Shown piece after piece: positions 1-12,300 of a stretch of 64,000 nucleotides of DNA. Each line of letters begins with the position of its first letter. Within the stretch, counting starts at the first letter, position 1. The stretch covers positions 3,450,270-3,514,269 of the forward strand of contig OZ020265.1 in the NCBI GenBank assembly GCA_963971285.1, written 5' to 3'. The stretch is from Astropecten irregularis. Its lineage: Eukaryota; Echinodermata; Asteroidea; Paxillosida; Astropectinidae. The translations under genes were made by a program, and so were the position numbers. The notes under the pieces are model-generated. The model was not told the DNA's origin. It saw only the letters and a program-made list of their open reading frames with translations, and made no database searches.

Positions 1-57
1 TCCTCATGGTTTCTTTTATAAAGTGAATTATTGACAGTGAGGAGCTCAATATGTTCA

Positions 58-285
58 AGGTATAATACATGATTGTAAAGCTCACAGAACAGCACTCAAA
101 CTTTGTCTAATTCAACATCTACATAAAATAACACACCTGTGAATATTTACTAATTTCTGGATAAATACACCATTTCAGGCAGAAATGTTTTAACGGTATT
201 TTTCTACCAGCCCCATCTTCATATCCTGAAAGTTATACGTAAATCTGATTTCATTTGTGTTTGTGTATGTTACCAATCCTGTACT
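58..285. repeat. Interspersed repeat family R1 (AAGGTACAATACA...ACCAATCCTGTACTGTACC)
   Basis: This copy shares several blocks with other copies in the window: 'tttgtctaat', 'actaatttctggataaatac', 'catttcaggYggaaat', 'aacggtatgtttctacca', 'ttaccaatcctgtactgta'. Other copies are at 15054-15330, 17572-17720, 32462-32808, 36838-36960 (partial), 47368-47436 (short), 55325-55690 and 63244-63725. Complete copies have matching inverted ends, so it is probably a MITE of about 350 bp. Confidence 0.65.
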
Positions 286-307
286 GTATGATGCTGTGTG
301 TTTGTAG

Positions 308-399
308 GTATTCCTCCTACAGTGATGACTGGTAAGCAACTCCTGCAGGATATGGGCAACAAGGATAAAATGGCCAACTGGCAGGATGCTAATAATAAG
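308..399 (+). CDS. VCL: Vinculin exon, end of head domain D4
   Basis: The acceptor is ...tttgtag before 308 and the donor is AAG|gtaatg after 399. The exon enters in phase 1 (two bases complete a codon) and leaves in phase 0. It encodes [20 protein letters not shown]...WQDANNK. The IPPTVM..K pattern lines up with the ISPMVM..K stretch just before the last D4 helix of vertebrate vinculin. The following residues align if this exon is joined directly to 12206 ([12 protein letters not shown]). Confidence 0.85.
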
Positions 400-3300
400 G
401 TAATGAGTCTTTGCCATGCAGTCTTTTGTATCATCATATCCAGTGGCGCACCCAGGAAGGGGGCCTCGGGGGTTGGAGCCACCCCCCCCCCCCCCCAAGA
501 GGTTCCCTGAAAAAAAAAAAGAAAAAAAATGGGGGAGAGGGAAAGGGACAGGAGGAGGAGGAGGGGGAGGGGGAGGGAAGTCACAAAATGTTTTTTGGGC
601 GTTTTGTGGGAGAAATGTTTTCTTTGAGCCCCCGCCCCCCCCCCCCCCCCCCAAGACAAAATCCTGGGTGTGCCGGTGATCCTATCAATAATTAACGGAC
701 GACAGTTCATGACACATAAGGGTACAGTGGAACGCCGCTATAACAAACATGGCGGAATGCACAGGTACTAGAGAGGTTTCGCATGCGAACGGATACAGTT
801 AGCGCGCTGCATACATCAACAGTATTTGTGTACTTATGACATCACAGTTTTACCGCTATTCGTTATACGTTTTCGAATCACTGATATCTTGATCGCTATG
901 CATAAGTTTTAAACACATAGCGTATATCAGTATTTTCATAATTCTCTATACATCTTTTGTTATGTGCATGATTAAATTAAAAAGACAGGATTTGCTGAAC
1001 CTGAATATGTCATTTCTATGCATTTCAAAACTTAAGAATAAGACCAAACTAGCCTAAAAGTCAGGAACAAAAGTGGTTCTCCGTTATCGGAACTAGACTT
1101 CACTATTGCAAAACATCCAATGTTAACGGATAGCTAAACGTATGCGCATGCGTATCCGTTCTCATGCAAAACCTCTCTACTCTTTGTTATAGTGGTCATT
1201 CATTATGGCACTTTAAAGAATTTCATATTCGGTAGTATTGGGAGTCAGGATGATATTCGGTATGGCAGTGTTCATTATAATGGCTCTCCACTGTATTGTC
1301 AAGTATTGCTTAATAATCAGTGCAGCAGGCAGCGTAATGGAAACAGCAAAGTTTGATCTAGGGAACCGTGTTGTTAACTGGAACCCCAGCATCAATCATG
1401 TCAATGAAACAACAGTCATTAAGCTTCCATTTCAGAGGTCGCAGTTTTGTTTTTATTTGATATTGGTTATCATTTTCAACATGATCTTATATTTCATCTG
1501 GCCTGTGTAACTTGGCCAGCATTTCTATTTGTCTGACAGGAGTTGTAGGTGGAGCTATATCAGCACACAATGTGGGTGATTCCAAATAGTACACTACATG
1601 CATGACAATCGCAATGCGCAGAATCTGTCGACTTTTTCCAGATGCACATTGGGTCAACAAATTCCATGAATTGTGATTGGTCAACGCGATGCCAACTCCA
1701 AGTGGAATGGGAGACTTTTGAGAACCGGTCTTCAAGTCAACTGCTCACGCGCACGCAATTGTGAGCATGTTGGCGTTGTTTTGCGCCTGCGCTGTTGTGC
1801 TTGCACGTGCGCTGTTCACTTGAAGACCGGTTCTCCAAAGTCTCCCATTATCTGAATTCAGTTCTGGGCCCTTTGCCAAACCTCAGCTCCGGCTCAGGCT
1901 CTGGCTTCATCTCTGTCATCCATATGCTGAAAATATAGATTGTGGTTTTTCATTGAAGCTAAAGCTATGTTTTCTCTTTCAAGCCAGAGAATCTACTTTC
2001 GAACTTTAGTCAAATGCCTCTACTTTGATACCAGTTTTTTGTAAAGAATGGATTTATGAAATGGAGCCGAAGTTGGAGCCGAGATTTGGAAAAGGACCCC
2101 AGTAGTGTGGTTTCGTATTCAGTGCGAGATGCGATGGTTGCCATGATACATGACACTTGGGGCGCGCATTACATTATTCACAGTGTGAAATTAACTATGT
2201 ATATCATGCGCAAGACGGCAAAGAAAGTTGGAGCAGGAGGAACATCAAACATCAGAAATATTTGAGATGTTTGATACATCTTACATCATAAATTCACAAA
2301 TATCTGCGCAGTTTTGTTATGCGATGTATGCACATGCATTATAATGTCGTATAACGATACATCGTACATCCCAAATCTGCGCACATTTCCTTTGTGTGTT
2401 TTTATAGTGGCATGATTTTTTTCTGAATAATCTTTTATGCTTTAGTTTACGATAATGAGAAATCAACTGAAATGTACACAAAAAGTTATTAAACAGCGGT
2501 CAAATGTCGCGAAAAGCACAATAACAGTATGCAGTTAGTGGTTGCGATTCGTCCATAATGTCATGTGTCATGACGGCCACAAAAATGCGTAAGGACACTA
2601 TTGGCTGTACACTGTGAGAAATACTGGTCCACTGAGGTTGACTGGTTCAGGGCGCTGCTGAATCTAATTGCTCTATGCTATGTCTTTGAAGTCATGTACA
2701 GGTGAAAGTGACATTGTAAACATTATCAATGACTGATGTATGATTGTATTTTGATTGTATTGTAACCATGTAGCAATGTCACATGACATTTTCCTTCTTT
2801 GCAGCTCATGACTTCAGTGGCAGAACTGCAGGTTCCTTTTATGTATGTTATTCCTCCTGTGGAATATTACTCTCCCCCTCCACCAGTACCACCACCCCCA
2901 TCACAGTCAATGGAACGTGCCAAGCCAGCCAATCAGGTGGAAACATTTATCGTCATGTCTAACCATGTGACTGTTTTGATACCAGCAGTTCCATATCCAC
3001 ATCACTGCATGACAGATATTAACCAGAAAGTCATCAGTAATGACGTCATTATTAATACATCTTGTAATTGTTCTAAAGCAGGTTGTCATACGGACCAGCT
3101 TGTACGGTATTCATCAATTAACAATTGTTTTCTCATGAAAGTTTGTTAACTAAGTTGTTATACCACAGCATAATGCTACATTTACAGTTTTTCCAAATTT
3201 AGGGAATATTTGTTTCAGGAATGTGATCAGGGGTTGATTTCACCAAACTCATTGTAATTTACTATCAATCGTAGGACTTATGATGCATTGCAGTCCTACA

Positions 3301-6300
3301 TAGGACAAGCCCCCCACGATGGGTTATCCTTCGTATTAGTTGAGTTGCGATCGATCGCAGGGCTTCGTGAAATCAACCCTTGTGATCCTGCATGCAAAAG
3401 CTGCTCCGGATCCCGTTTTAACTTATCCTGCATGGGATGTGGATTTGTAAGATCAAATATGGCGACCAAGACCCTTGGCAAAACAAACATGCCCCAATGT
3501 AAATAGCAATCAACGCTTGAGTGAATCTGTGAATGGTTCTTGTGTGCTGTGGAATCATGCTGTTAGTTTTGTGAATGATCATCAAAGATCAGCAAGTAAT
3601 CAGACAATTCTGGATATCTTCAAATTGTCTGAGTGATTTGGCAACAAATTTTATTCAGTCTTTGTTCATATTAGTTTTGTTTGAAAATGGCGTAATGCGG
3701 ACCCATTCTTGATTTTTCTGGAGTTATATGACTGTTCATCTGGCAAAATACCCTACAATTAGTTTTATTCATCACTCCACATTCAGTTTGATTTGCTTTT
3801 CAATTCATATGTAGATGTTGGACATTCATTTTCGTTCATTTTTGAGTTGTCCTTACAAATGGCAAATAGGGGCTCATTTTCCCTGTTGCCGTCAAGAATG
3901 TTGATTTGGGTTGAATAGACCGGGTTATTTAGCAAATACGTGCATTGTGTGAACCTAGCATTAGATTGATGGATTCCATTGTCACAATTACATGTTGTTG
4001 TATGGGAGACAATACGACATTGATGTGTCAATGCTGCATTGTTCTTCTCGTGAAATACGCATCAGTCTCTGGCTTCAATCCAATTCAGGGTTTCTACATA
4101 ACCGCCAGTCATGAAGTTGCATTCATAAAGCAAAACATTTTATTGTGTCTTTCACTGGTACTCTGCGTGATGATACATAGACTAAGGTTATGTAGGGAAC
4201 AGTTTTGTTGTGCCTATAAAACAAAACGGGGTTCTGTGTATAGTGCAGTAAGAACAGTGTGCTTATTGTATCTCCAGATTTGAGACAGCATTGGGAAATA
4301 GTCATTCAACTGAAACATTTCCCCATTTAGTAACAATCTAATAGCATGGCGTAATGGAATAGTTGTTGAATGCTGTGAGGTAGTATATGTACGTTTTGTA
4401 CACATTAAAGACAAATGGCTTGCTAAGATGCCGTGTGTCCTGGCCTTTGTGTGGATAAATCATAGAGTTAAATATAAATCTAGAGTGCGCACTCCGTATT
4501 CAACATGCGTGCTGTGTGCACTCCGGCATTGAGGTGCAGCCGCCATTTTAGTGGGTTGACTGAGCAGCCAGAGTCCTAATACCCGGATGTCAGTTGCTCA
4601 AATGCGAATGTGCGTGACGCGACGGGTAACACATCCACTAACTATTCATACCAGAAAGGTTTTTAATATATATTATTGCTGTGCATTTGAACCAGGATAT
4701 GAACAAGTACGCACAATAGCGTTCCGCACTAATGACGTCACACCACGCGCGACGCGCACACATACTTCCACTCACCACATGTTTGCAAGGTCACATTGCA
4801 ATGTTTGTCTGAGGTTCGGTGCTATTTTTAGCGCAGCGCTATTACGGTACGCATGCATGTAACTCTTTACCTTAGAAAATGGCGCCCTGGTTGAATGTAT
4901 CACGCACGGAGTGCACATTCTACTTTTTTATTTAACTCTATGGTACAAACACTGTGTACGACACAACATCATTCTGCAACTATATATTGTGCATGTAAAT
5001 CATCAGATGTTTGGTAAATGAAATCATTTGACAATTCTACCAACATTTATACATTGTCTTCCATCATATTGTGGTGATTGAGTTATGTTCTGCATGTTAC
5101 CTACAGTCTTGTCGTCATTCTACATGCATGTACATGCCCCCATGTACTAGCTGGTACGTTTCAGTGTGATTTTGATGTCGTGAAATGCAATGAAAATCAA
5201 TGACACCATGAACCTTTAAAGGGTGCATTCGTTTAGCTCCCCCAGGTCGACACCAGTCAACCTTGTCCCAATTCTCTCGCTTGTTTTGTGCAGTACAACA
5301 CGACCGTTCCCAGTAAGGGCTGACCTGGTGGAGTTTAACGAATGCACCCATTCATGGTTTATTTTGTACTCTCTGTAACAAGATCCATTCAGCAGTAAAT
5401 GCACATGGTTTTATATATGAATCATTCAAATATATCTTCAGCGTGTGAAATATTAGACGTTTTATAGATGTAATTTTACAGATCTACAATTTTATTGCAG
5501 ATATAATGATGTATGTTAATTAGATATTAGTTCATAAAAATGCCTATCAGTCGATTACTAATTACACCAATGCATGAGCATTGAGCAACCAAACTATTTG
5601 ATGAAACTTTTTTGTAGCATTGCAAGTTTGACACATGAAGGATTTCAAAGGCATGCATTAAGTAGTCAGGTTTTATATCAATTTATGTACTGGTTAGTTG
5701 AAGTGATTGGTGTTAGTGTAGCAGCGGTTGTTATATAATGTTTGGAGTGAGTTGCATGAGGAATATAGTAGCTTATTGAGAAGCTACTGATGTTAGTATT
5801 CTATGATGAAGGCTGCTGCTTTATAACAACATCGCATCTTTGTAGATTGAGATATGTTTATTGTTTTCTTCTACCCTTTACATTCTATGTAGCAATCAAT
5901 GCAGTACCCATCCAGCATGTCTGAGTACATGCCCACACATAGATCCAGACCTGATCTACCAGGGTACCAGAGAGCTGCCCAACAGTTACAAGATGCTCTA
6001 CATAGTCCACCCTCATGCCCGTCCAATCTATACCCTACCTCTAATCAATATGATACTCCCATGCACATTGATTCAGCACCAACCAGGCAACAGGCGCAGG
6101 TTTTTACTTCTTGCATTTTTATGTTGCATTTCTTTGTTGAAACTGGCTCCAGCTATCCATGAGTTAGTGTAGGTGCTGTGCAATGTGTCCTCATTTTTCT
6201 GTATCATCTATGATTTATGTTGGTGAATACTGCAGTTTGAGCCAATTGTTTGGTCATCCGTGGGTCGTTGTCCTGCATGCTGGGTTTATCCTCATCTTGT

Positions 6301-9300
6301 CTACTCTTGGTTTTTGTTGATTTGTTGTTTTCTGTTCTGTTTCATTCTGTTGCTGCCTCAATGATTGAATGGTAAATGAAGTTGATTGGACATTGCATGT
6401 TGATTAATGTAATCATGTGACATGATGTTACCATGGCTACAACAGCATTTGCCAGCTGGACTTTGGTGAAGTCATTTCATATAAACTATGCTTGGAGTTG
6501 GACCTGATACATTTCAATCCTAGGAGGATCTTTCTCAAAGGCTAAATGAGAACAGGGGCAAAGGTGGAAAGTGTGTTAGGCACTCACATCAGGCTCTCAC
6601 CAATGTGGCCCGGGTTCGATCCCGGTTTGGGTCATATTTGAGTAGAGTTGTGCGTTGGTTCTCTCCTGTGCTGCGAGGGTTTTTCTATGGGTTCTCTTGT
6701 TTTCCTCCCTCTACAAAAATCAAACACTATGTTCTGTGATCCTGTATCATGTATGTGGGTTGCTGGTGTGGCTGGCAGCCAAGGGTGCTAATGAATGCCA
6801 CCAACTCGATCACGTTGTCGCGGCATCCTTCCCAATTCAGCAGCAGCAGCTGAAGCTGCAGCTCCTAAATTATTATCATAATCATGTCCAAATTTATCTA
6901 GATTGTTAGGCTGAGTGTGTTGCACACATGATACAGCATTTGAGCATGTGGATTGATCAAATGAAAGATCTCAAGTTGAGTTCATCCAGAAGAATCTTAT
7001 TTACAAGATTTTTCCAATTAGTTCTTAATATCCTCAAGTCAATTGTGATGGAAATTGACATTCATGAATTGTAGACATTTATCATGTTAAGATATGTGAA
7101 TATCTTAGCTTTGTGCATTTTTCATAACATCCACTCTAGTGCCTGTGGTTGGTTTCTCAGGATAAGGATGTGAGTCTATGAATGATGTAAAAATGGAGAT
7201 GGAATCAGTTTGTGGTAACACCATCTCCAAGGGAATTTGTGTTCCTGTTGTTGTCATGGTTTCACAGACCATCTGGGAAGTGATTCAGTGGTTATTCACT
7301 GGCTCTCCTCAATGAAGATAGCAGCAGATCCTTGCCACGTTCCCACACATGTGGTTTGCACATGTACATGGAAACCCTACATGCTGCAGCTTGGGCAGAA
7401 GTCATTTTTTGCCGGCGTAATTCAATATACATCCTGCCCAGTAGAGAGATCATGTATGATGTAAAAAAACATTATACAAATAATGAATGTTTATGAGTAG
7501 AATAGTAAGAATCATTTCATGAGGTGACAGATGGACTGTTCCATTTCATGAAGCAAAGCTGAGTGTAATGGAACAGTCCATCTGTCACCGAATGAAATTA
7601 TTCTTAACATTCTACAAATATGAAACATTCATTATTTGTTTCATAACATGTTTGTGCACAAGCGATAACGCGGGCACAACCTAATGTTAACTCAAAATAA
7701 CTCACCACAAAGGTTCTAATGAACGGTACTCGTTCATTAGTACAGATAATTTGGTGACATGTGATCAAGATCTACCAATCGTATGACTGGGATTTATGAA
7801 GGCATGATATACAAATTGCTTGACGTTTCCTTACTCAATACTACATAGCTAATGTACATGTATTGCTGTGAATGATGAGTGTTGTGATGTGAAGAGGAAC
7901 CGCTGATGACTGAGTGACTAATAGTAGACATATTGTTACATACAAGGATTTGTACATTTATGTATGATTGATTGTATCTGTGTTGAATACAGCCGATATC
8001 TTACCAGGCAATCCAACCTCAGAGATCAGCTCCTGAGGTCCATGCTGCACCTCCAGTACCTCCTCCTCCTGCACCTCAAGCACTACAGGTCCTACATCTC
8101 TCTCTTACTTCATCTTTGTCTATTCTTTGTGTTTCTTCAACTATTAATTGCTCATCATTATCTGCATGGTCACATTCTTTACCTGATCGCTGTGTACGAT
8201 GATCCAGTGATTCCTATCTCTCTTATGTTTCTCACATGATTCATTCTCTTCACCAAATGTTGACATACTTTTATTTTTGCCCCCTTCCATGAAGGCAGAA
8301 TACCACAAGTATCAAGCATGCAATGACAAGACTGTCTGCTAATAACTGATGGACTATGTACAATCAGCCATATCTCTAACCACAACTCATACATGTATGG
8401 CTTATTGCAGTATAGTTGTCACAATTGTGTCATTCGTGTCCAGATATGCAAATATGGATTAGGAATGAGTAGATCATTGCTTGTACACCAGTTCCCTCTG
8501 TATGTATGGATGCCATTATTGCTCTTATATCACATCAATTCTGTTGATATTATTTGGGTTTGGTTCCATTAAAGGGAGCATATGGGATTTGCAAAGATTG
8601 GAGTTTTGGCTGAATTTGGTACTTAAACTTACAGACATTGTTTCATGTACCTTTTTACGCTTTGTTCATCTGGATGGCAGAAATATATGCGAAATAATCT
8701 TGGCCCCCTCCTAATCTTTCACGGTTACACCACACTTTAGAAATGCTACTAAATCTTTTTGACAAACAATCTTTTTAAAAGACACTAAATCTTGATTTCC
8801 TTGAAATACCCAGGTGACTGTTTGCATTGTTTACGAACTGTTGAGTCCATTTTCTGTCTCAAACTCTGTATCATGTATGCTGCCTTTAAATGTGACCATC
8901 ACAGATCCTAAAAGGTGGTATCACATTCATGTGCAAATATACAAATTAGTAGAGCATTGCCTGATGATGTTACCTGCATCATTTCACTTGATTTGATTTG
9001 ATTTGATTTGATTTATTTCCTGAATGTAGCATTCATATGTAAGTCCATCACCTCCTTCCTCACAATCAAGACACGCCCCTTACTCCTACCAGGTAATTCA
9101 CTCTCTACTAACATGTTTGCCTCATGCATTCATACATGTATCACCTGTTCACTCTATCTTCTCCTTTTTTATTGATGCAACTTTTCAAATTTTAATCTAA
9201 AATCAGATTTGTTTTTCTATTTTTCACCTGAATTCTGATTTATTTTTAAGTCTCCTTTGATGATATTCATGCATCTTATATGTCATTGCCTTAGATCGTG

Positions 9301-12300
9301 CTGTGTGTATACACATGTTGCATAAATGAATGACTACCGGTATCTAGTTATGACATGGACGGTCGTTTTCAGATGTTTTGGGCAGTGGACAGTTACATCT
9401 CTGCTTTCTATGCATGGAATCTATATTTTCCAGTTTATTGACTGATTTCCTTTCATTTCTGCTATGGTGTGTATACCATTCTTGATACCCATTTCTTTCT
9501 ATGAGTCTATTGTATATTTCTTGTATTTCCTTGTAGAGTCAGGAGCCCCCACGCCCTCCTCCACCACCCAGCTACCAGACTTATAAGGTTCTAATATCTT
9601 TCATTATTAATCTCATTTGTAAAAGGTGTATACCTTGCTGATAGGGCATATGTAGTGACAGCATGTAATATGGCATACTGTGTGCTTTATGCTAGGTTCC
9701 TACTGTTATGCGATCCATTATGAACGCCACAATTGTCCATTCATAGCTGATCATAGAATTTCTCTGAAATGTCATGTTTGATTACGAGGTACCTCACAGA
9801 GCATCACAGCAAATCTTGACAGGGAATGGTGATTGTATTGTCCAGGGTGCTCCAGATCACCACGATTTGTTGCGATATGGTGTGTTTTATTACAAACCGA
9901 TACGATCTGGTTCAATGATCACGATTGATCATAGACAATTTTGGAACTGAAAAAATGTTCTATGATCAACATGACTGCCATGACTGACCTCAAAATCTGA
10001 TAAGATCTTATAGGATCACCAGGATTACTCCACGATTAGGACCACGATTTCAATTGTTTCGCCAATTGTGAAAATGGGAACCTGGCATTACAGACATAAA
10101 CTAATTGCACCACCAATCTCAGTTATTGTAGCTTTTGGATTTCACTCCAGACAGTACAGTACAATCACATCCAAGGCTGAGACTCACCGTACTATTACAT
10201 TACTGGTATTTATTCTAATGTCATGAAATACTAGAGACCTATTTATGTGTGTGAATGTTCATTGCCCAATGCAGTCAGTGTATTAATACTTGAGTTGCAC
10301 ATTTGTTGATTCAGGCTGATGAGCTATCTATAGGTCCTGGACCTATGTCACATGTATCAGGATTGGATACTACAGGTTCATACCAAGCTACACCATCTAG
10401 AAGCCAAGGATCTAAAGCAGCATCATCTACACTACCACACCAGGATTGGCAGAACCCTGAGGTGTCTGGATGGCTTAGCATGCATTTATCTTTGCTGTGA
10501 TACCTAACAAACCTCTCATTTCAGGGAAAAAAACCTTATTAATTTTTGTCATGTTTCCAGAATAATTTGGTTTATTACGCATAAAACATTCATACCATGT
10601 ATATTTACTCCAAGTTAAATAAGCTATTGCTACTCATATCAAAGTAGACACTGACATGTTGATGACTGGTTTTCCCCATCTCCTTTTCCCTTGTGAAAGG
10701 AAAGGCAGAGTTTGATGTTTGCTTATGTGCCCCTCTCTGCCAAACCACCAAACCCCAGTCACTCCACAGTAATCCCCTCCCCTTTACTTAGCCCTCACCT
10801 TTGAGTGGGCCTCCAAGAACCATGTGTTTGGCAATATTTATAGGAAAGGGAAAAAAGTAATGTCAATATATACACCACCATATTTACAACATTGTTTGCT
10901 TGATTTGAAGTCCCCATTGTTATAACATTCAAGAATAATGATTTTGTTTTGTCAGTCATTTCTCATTTCATCAATATTGCAATATTTTGTTTGTTTAAAC
11001 ATGCACACAGTTGATCAGAGATCTGACCATGCATGGTATGAATATTCATAATTGTGGATAATAATGAGTTTAATCCATGGACCGTCAGCCATGTTTGATG
11101 ACATCATACAATGCTGTGTGTTGTCATCAATCTTCCTCTGCTATATCCGGGACTTTTCTTTGACTCAAATACGAGTCTTGCATGTAAAACAGAACACACA
11201 GCAGAAATAGACAGTGAATATGACCTGGGGTCGATTTCACCAAACTCATCGTAACTTACTGTCAATCATAGGACTAATTATTATGCGTTGCAGTCCTACA
11301 CAGAAGTTGTAGCATGCAATCATGTTTTCAGAATATTTTCCTTCATAACTCGAGTTACGATTGATCATAGGGCTTTGTGAAATCGACCTCTATACATGTA
11401 CAGTATACTTACTGAATGTGTGTGTGTACATGCACAATATTAATACCTTGATGTGTTACTATGTGAATGATCACCCATTGTATCCTACTAATATTGTCAG
11501 ACATGCTTTGTTTTGTTTGCAGGTTTTCATCCATTGATGTTGATCCTGTATGGACATTCAGGCTATATGTAGCAGTCACATTGTGTTGGATTAATCAATG
11601 CAAGCATTGTTTGTGCCATCTTTGTATGTGGAATGACATTTCATTACACCCTAATAATGAGTCATTGTTGCTATTTATTTTACATATGTTGTGGGATATC
11701 TTGTGTTTAGCTTATAGGTAATTTGCAAATTTGAATGAAATATGTTTAACTCACATGAAGCTAACCAGATGTATAAATAATAAAGACAGATTCATGATTT
11801 GCTTGTATCAGCACATGTACATGTATCCAGGCTGATTAATGATAGAGTATGTTACTGCATTCAATGTGCCATATTATGTACATGTAAAGTACCTAACATA
11901 GTTTATTATATGACAGCTACATAATGTACCACAGTGAGCACTGCAGTTTTGTTTTTGGTTCAGTAATGTTCCTTGCAGTTGTATTTTGTTTGTCTCATAA
12001 AATCTTCATTTTTATCAGTATTATGTTCTACAGAAATGCCATAACATACATGTATGTTGTACATGTACCATTGTTTTACAGACTAATGTGTATTGACATG
12101 ACAATCTTATTGACAATGCATGTGTGTCCATTCAACTAAAGCATGGTCATAGTAACATGGTTGACATATACACATTGCTAATGATATATTGTTTGTTGCT
12201 CCTAGTTGCTGGACAGTGTTGGTGATGTCCGCCAAGCATTTGTCATGTCTCAGCCTCCAATTGATGCAATGAGTACTCTCAGTGTAGGTGAGTACCGGTA

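Larger units (their letters stand above)
2937..5892 (+). other. Vinculin intron, repeat-rich
   Basis: No coding exon is recognised in this intron beyond the flanking cassettes. It holds the MITEs at 3231-3380, 4461-4942 and 5221-5349. The remainder is AT-rich and unstructured to the eye. Confidence 0.6.

Noticed and set aside
190..710. Overlapping open frames on both strands near 190-710
   Set aside because: They run through homopolymers and the CAGTGGCGCACCCAGG MITE; low-complexity artefacts.
11511..11721. Possible vinculin exon after 'ttgtttgcag' at 11511
   Set aside because: The translation is not linker-like, no suitable donor in phase was seen, and a similar segment at 13782 suggests an interspersed repeat.
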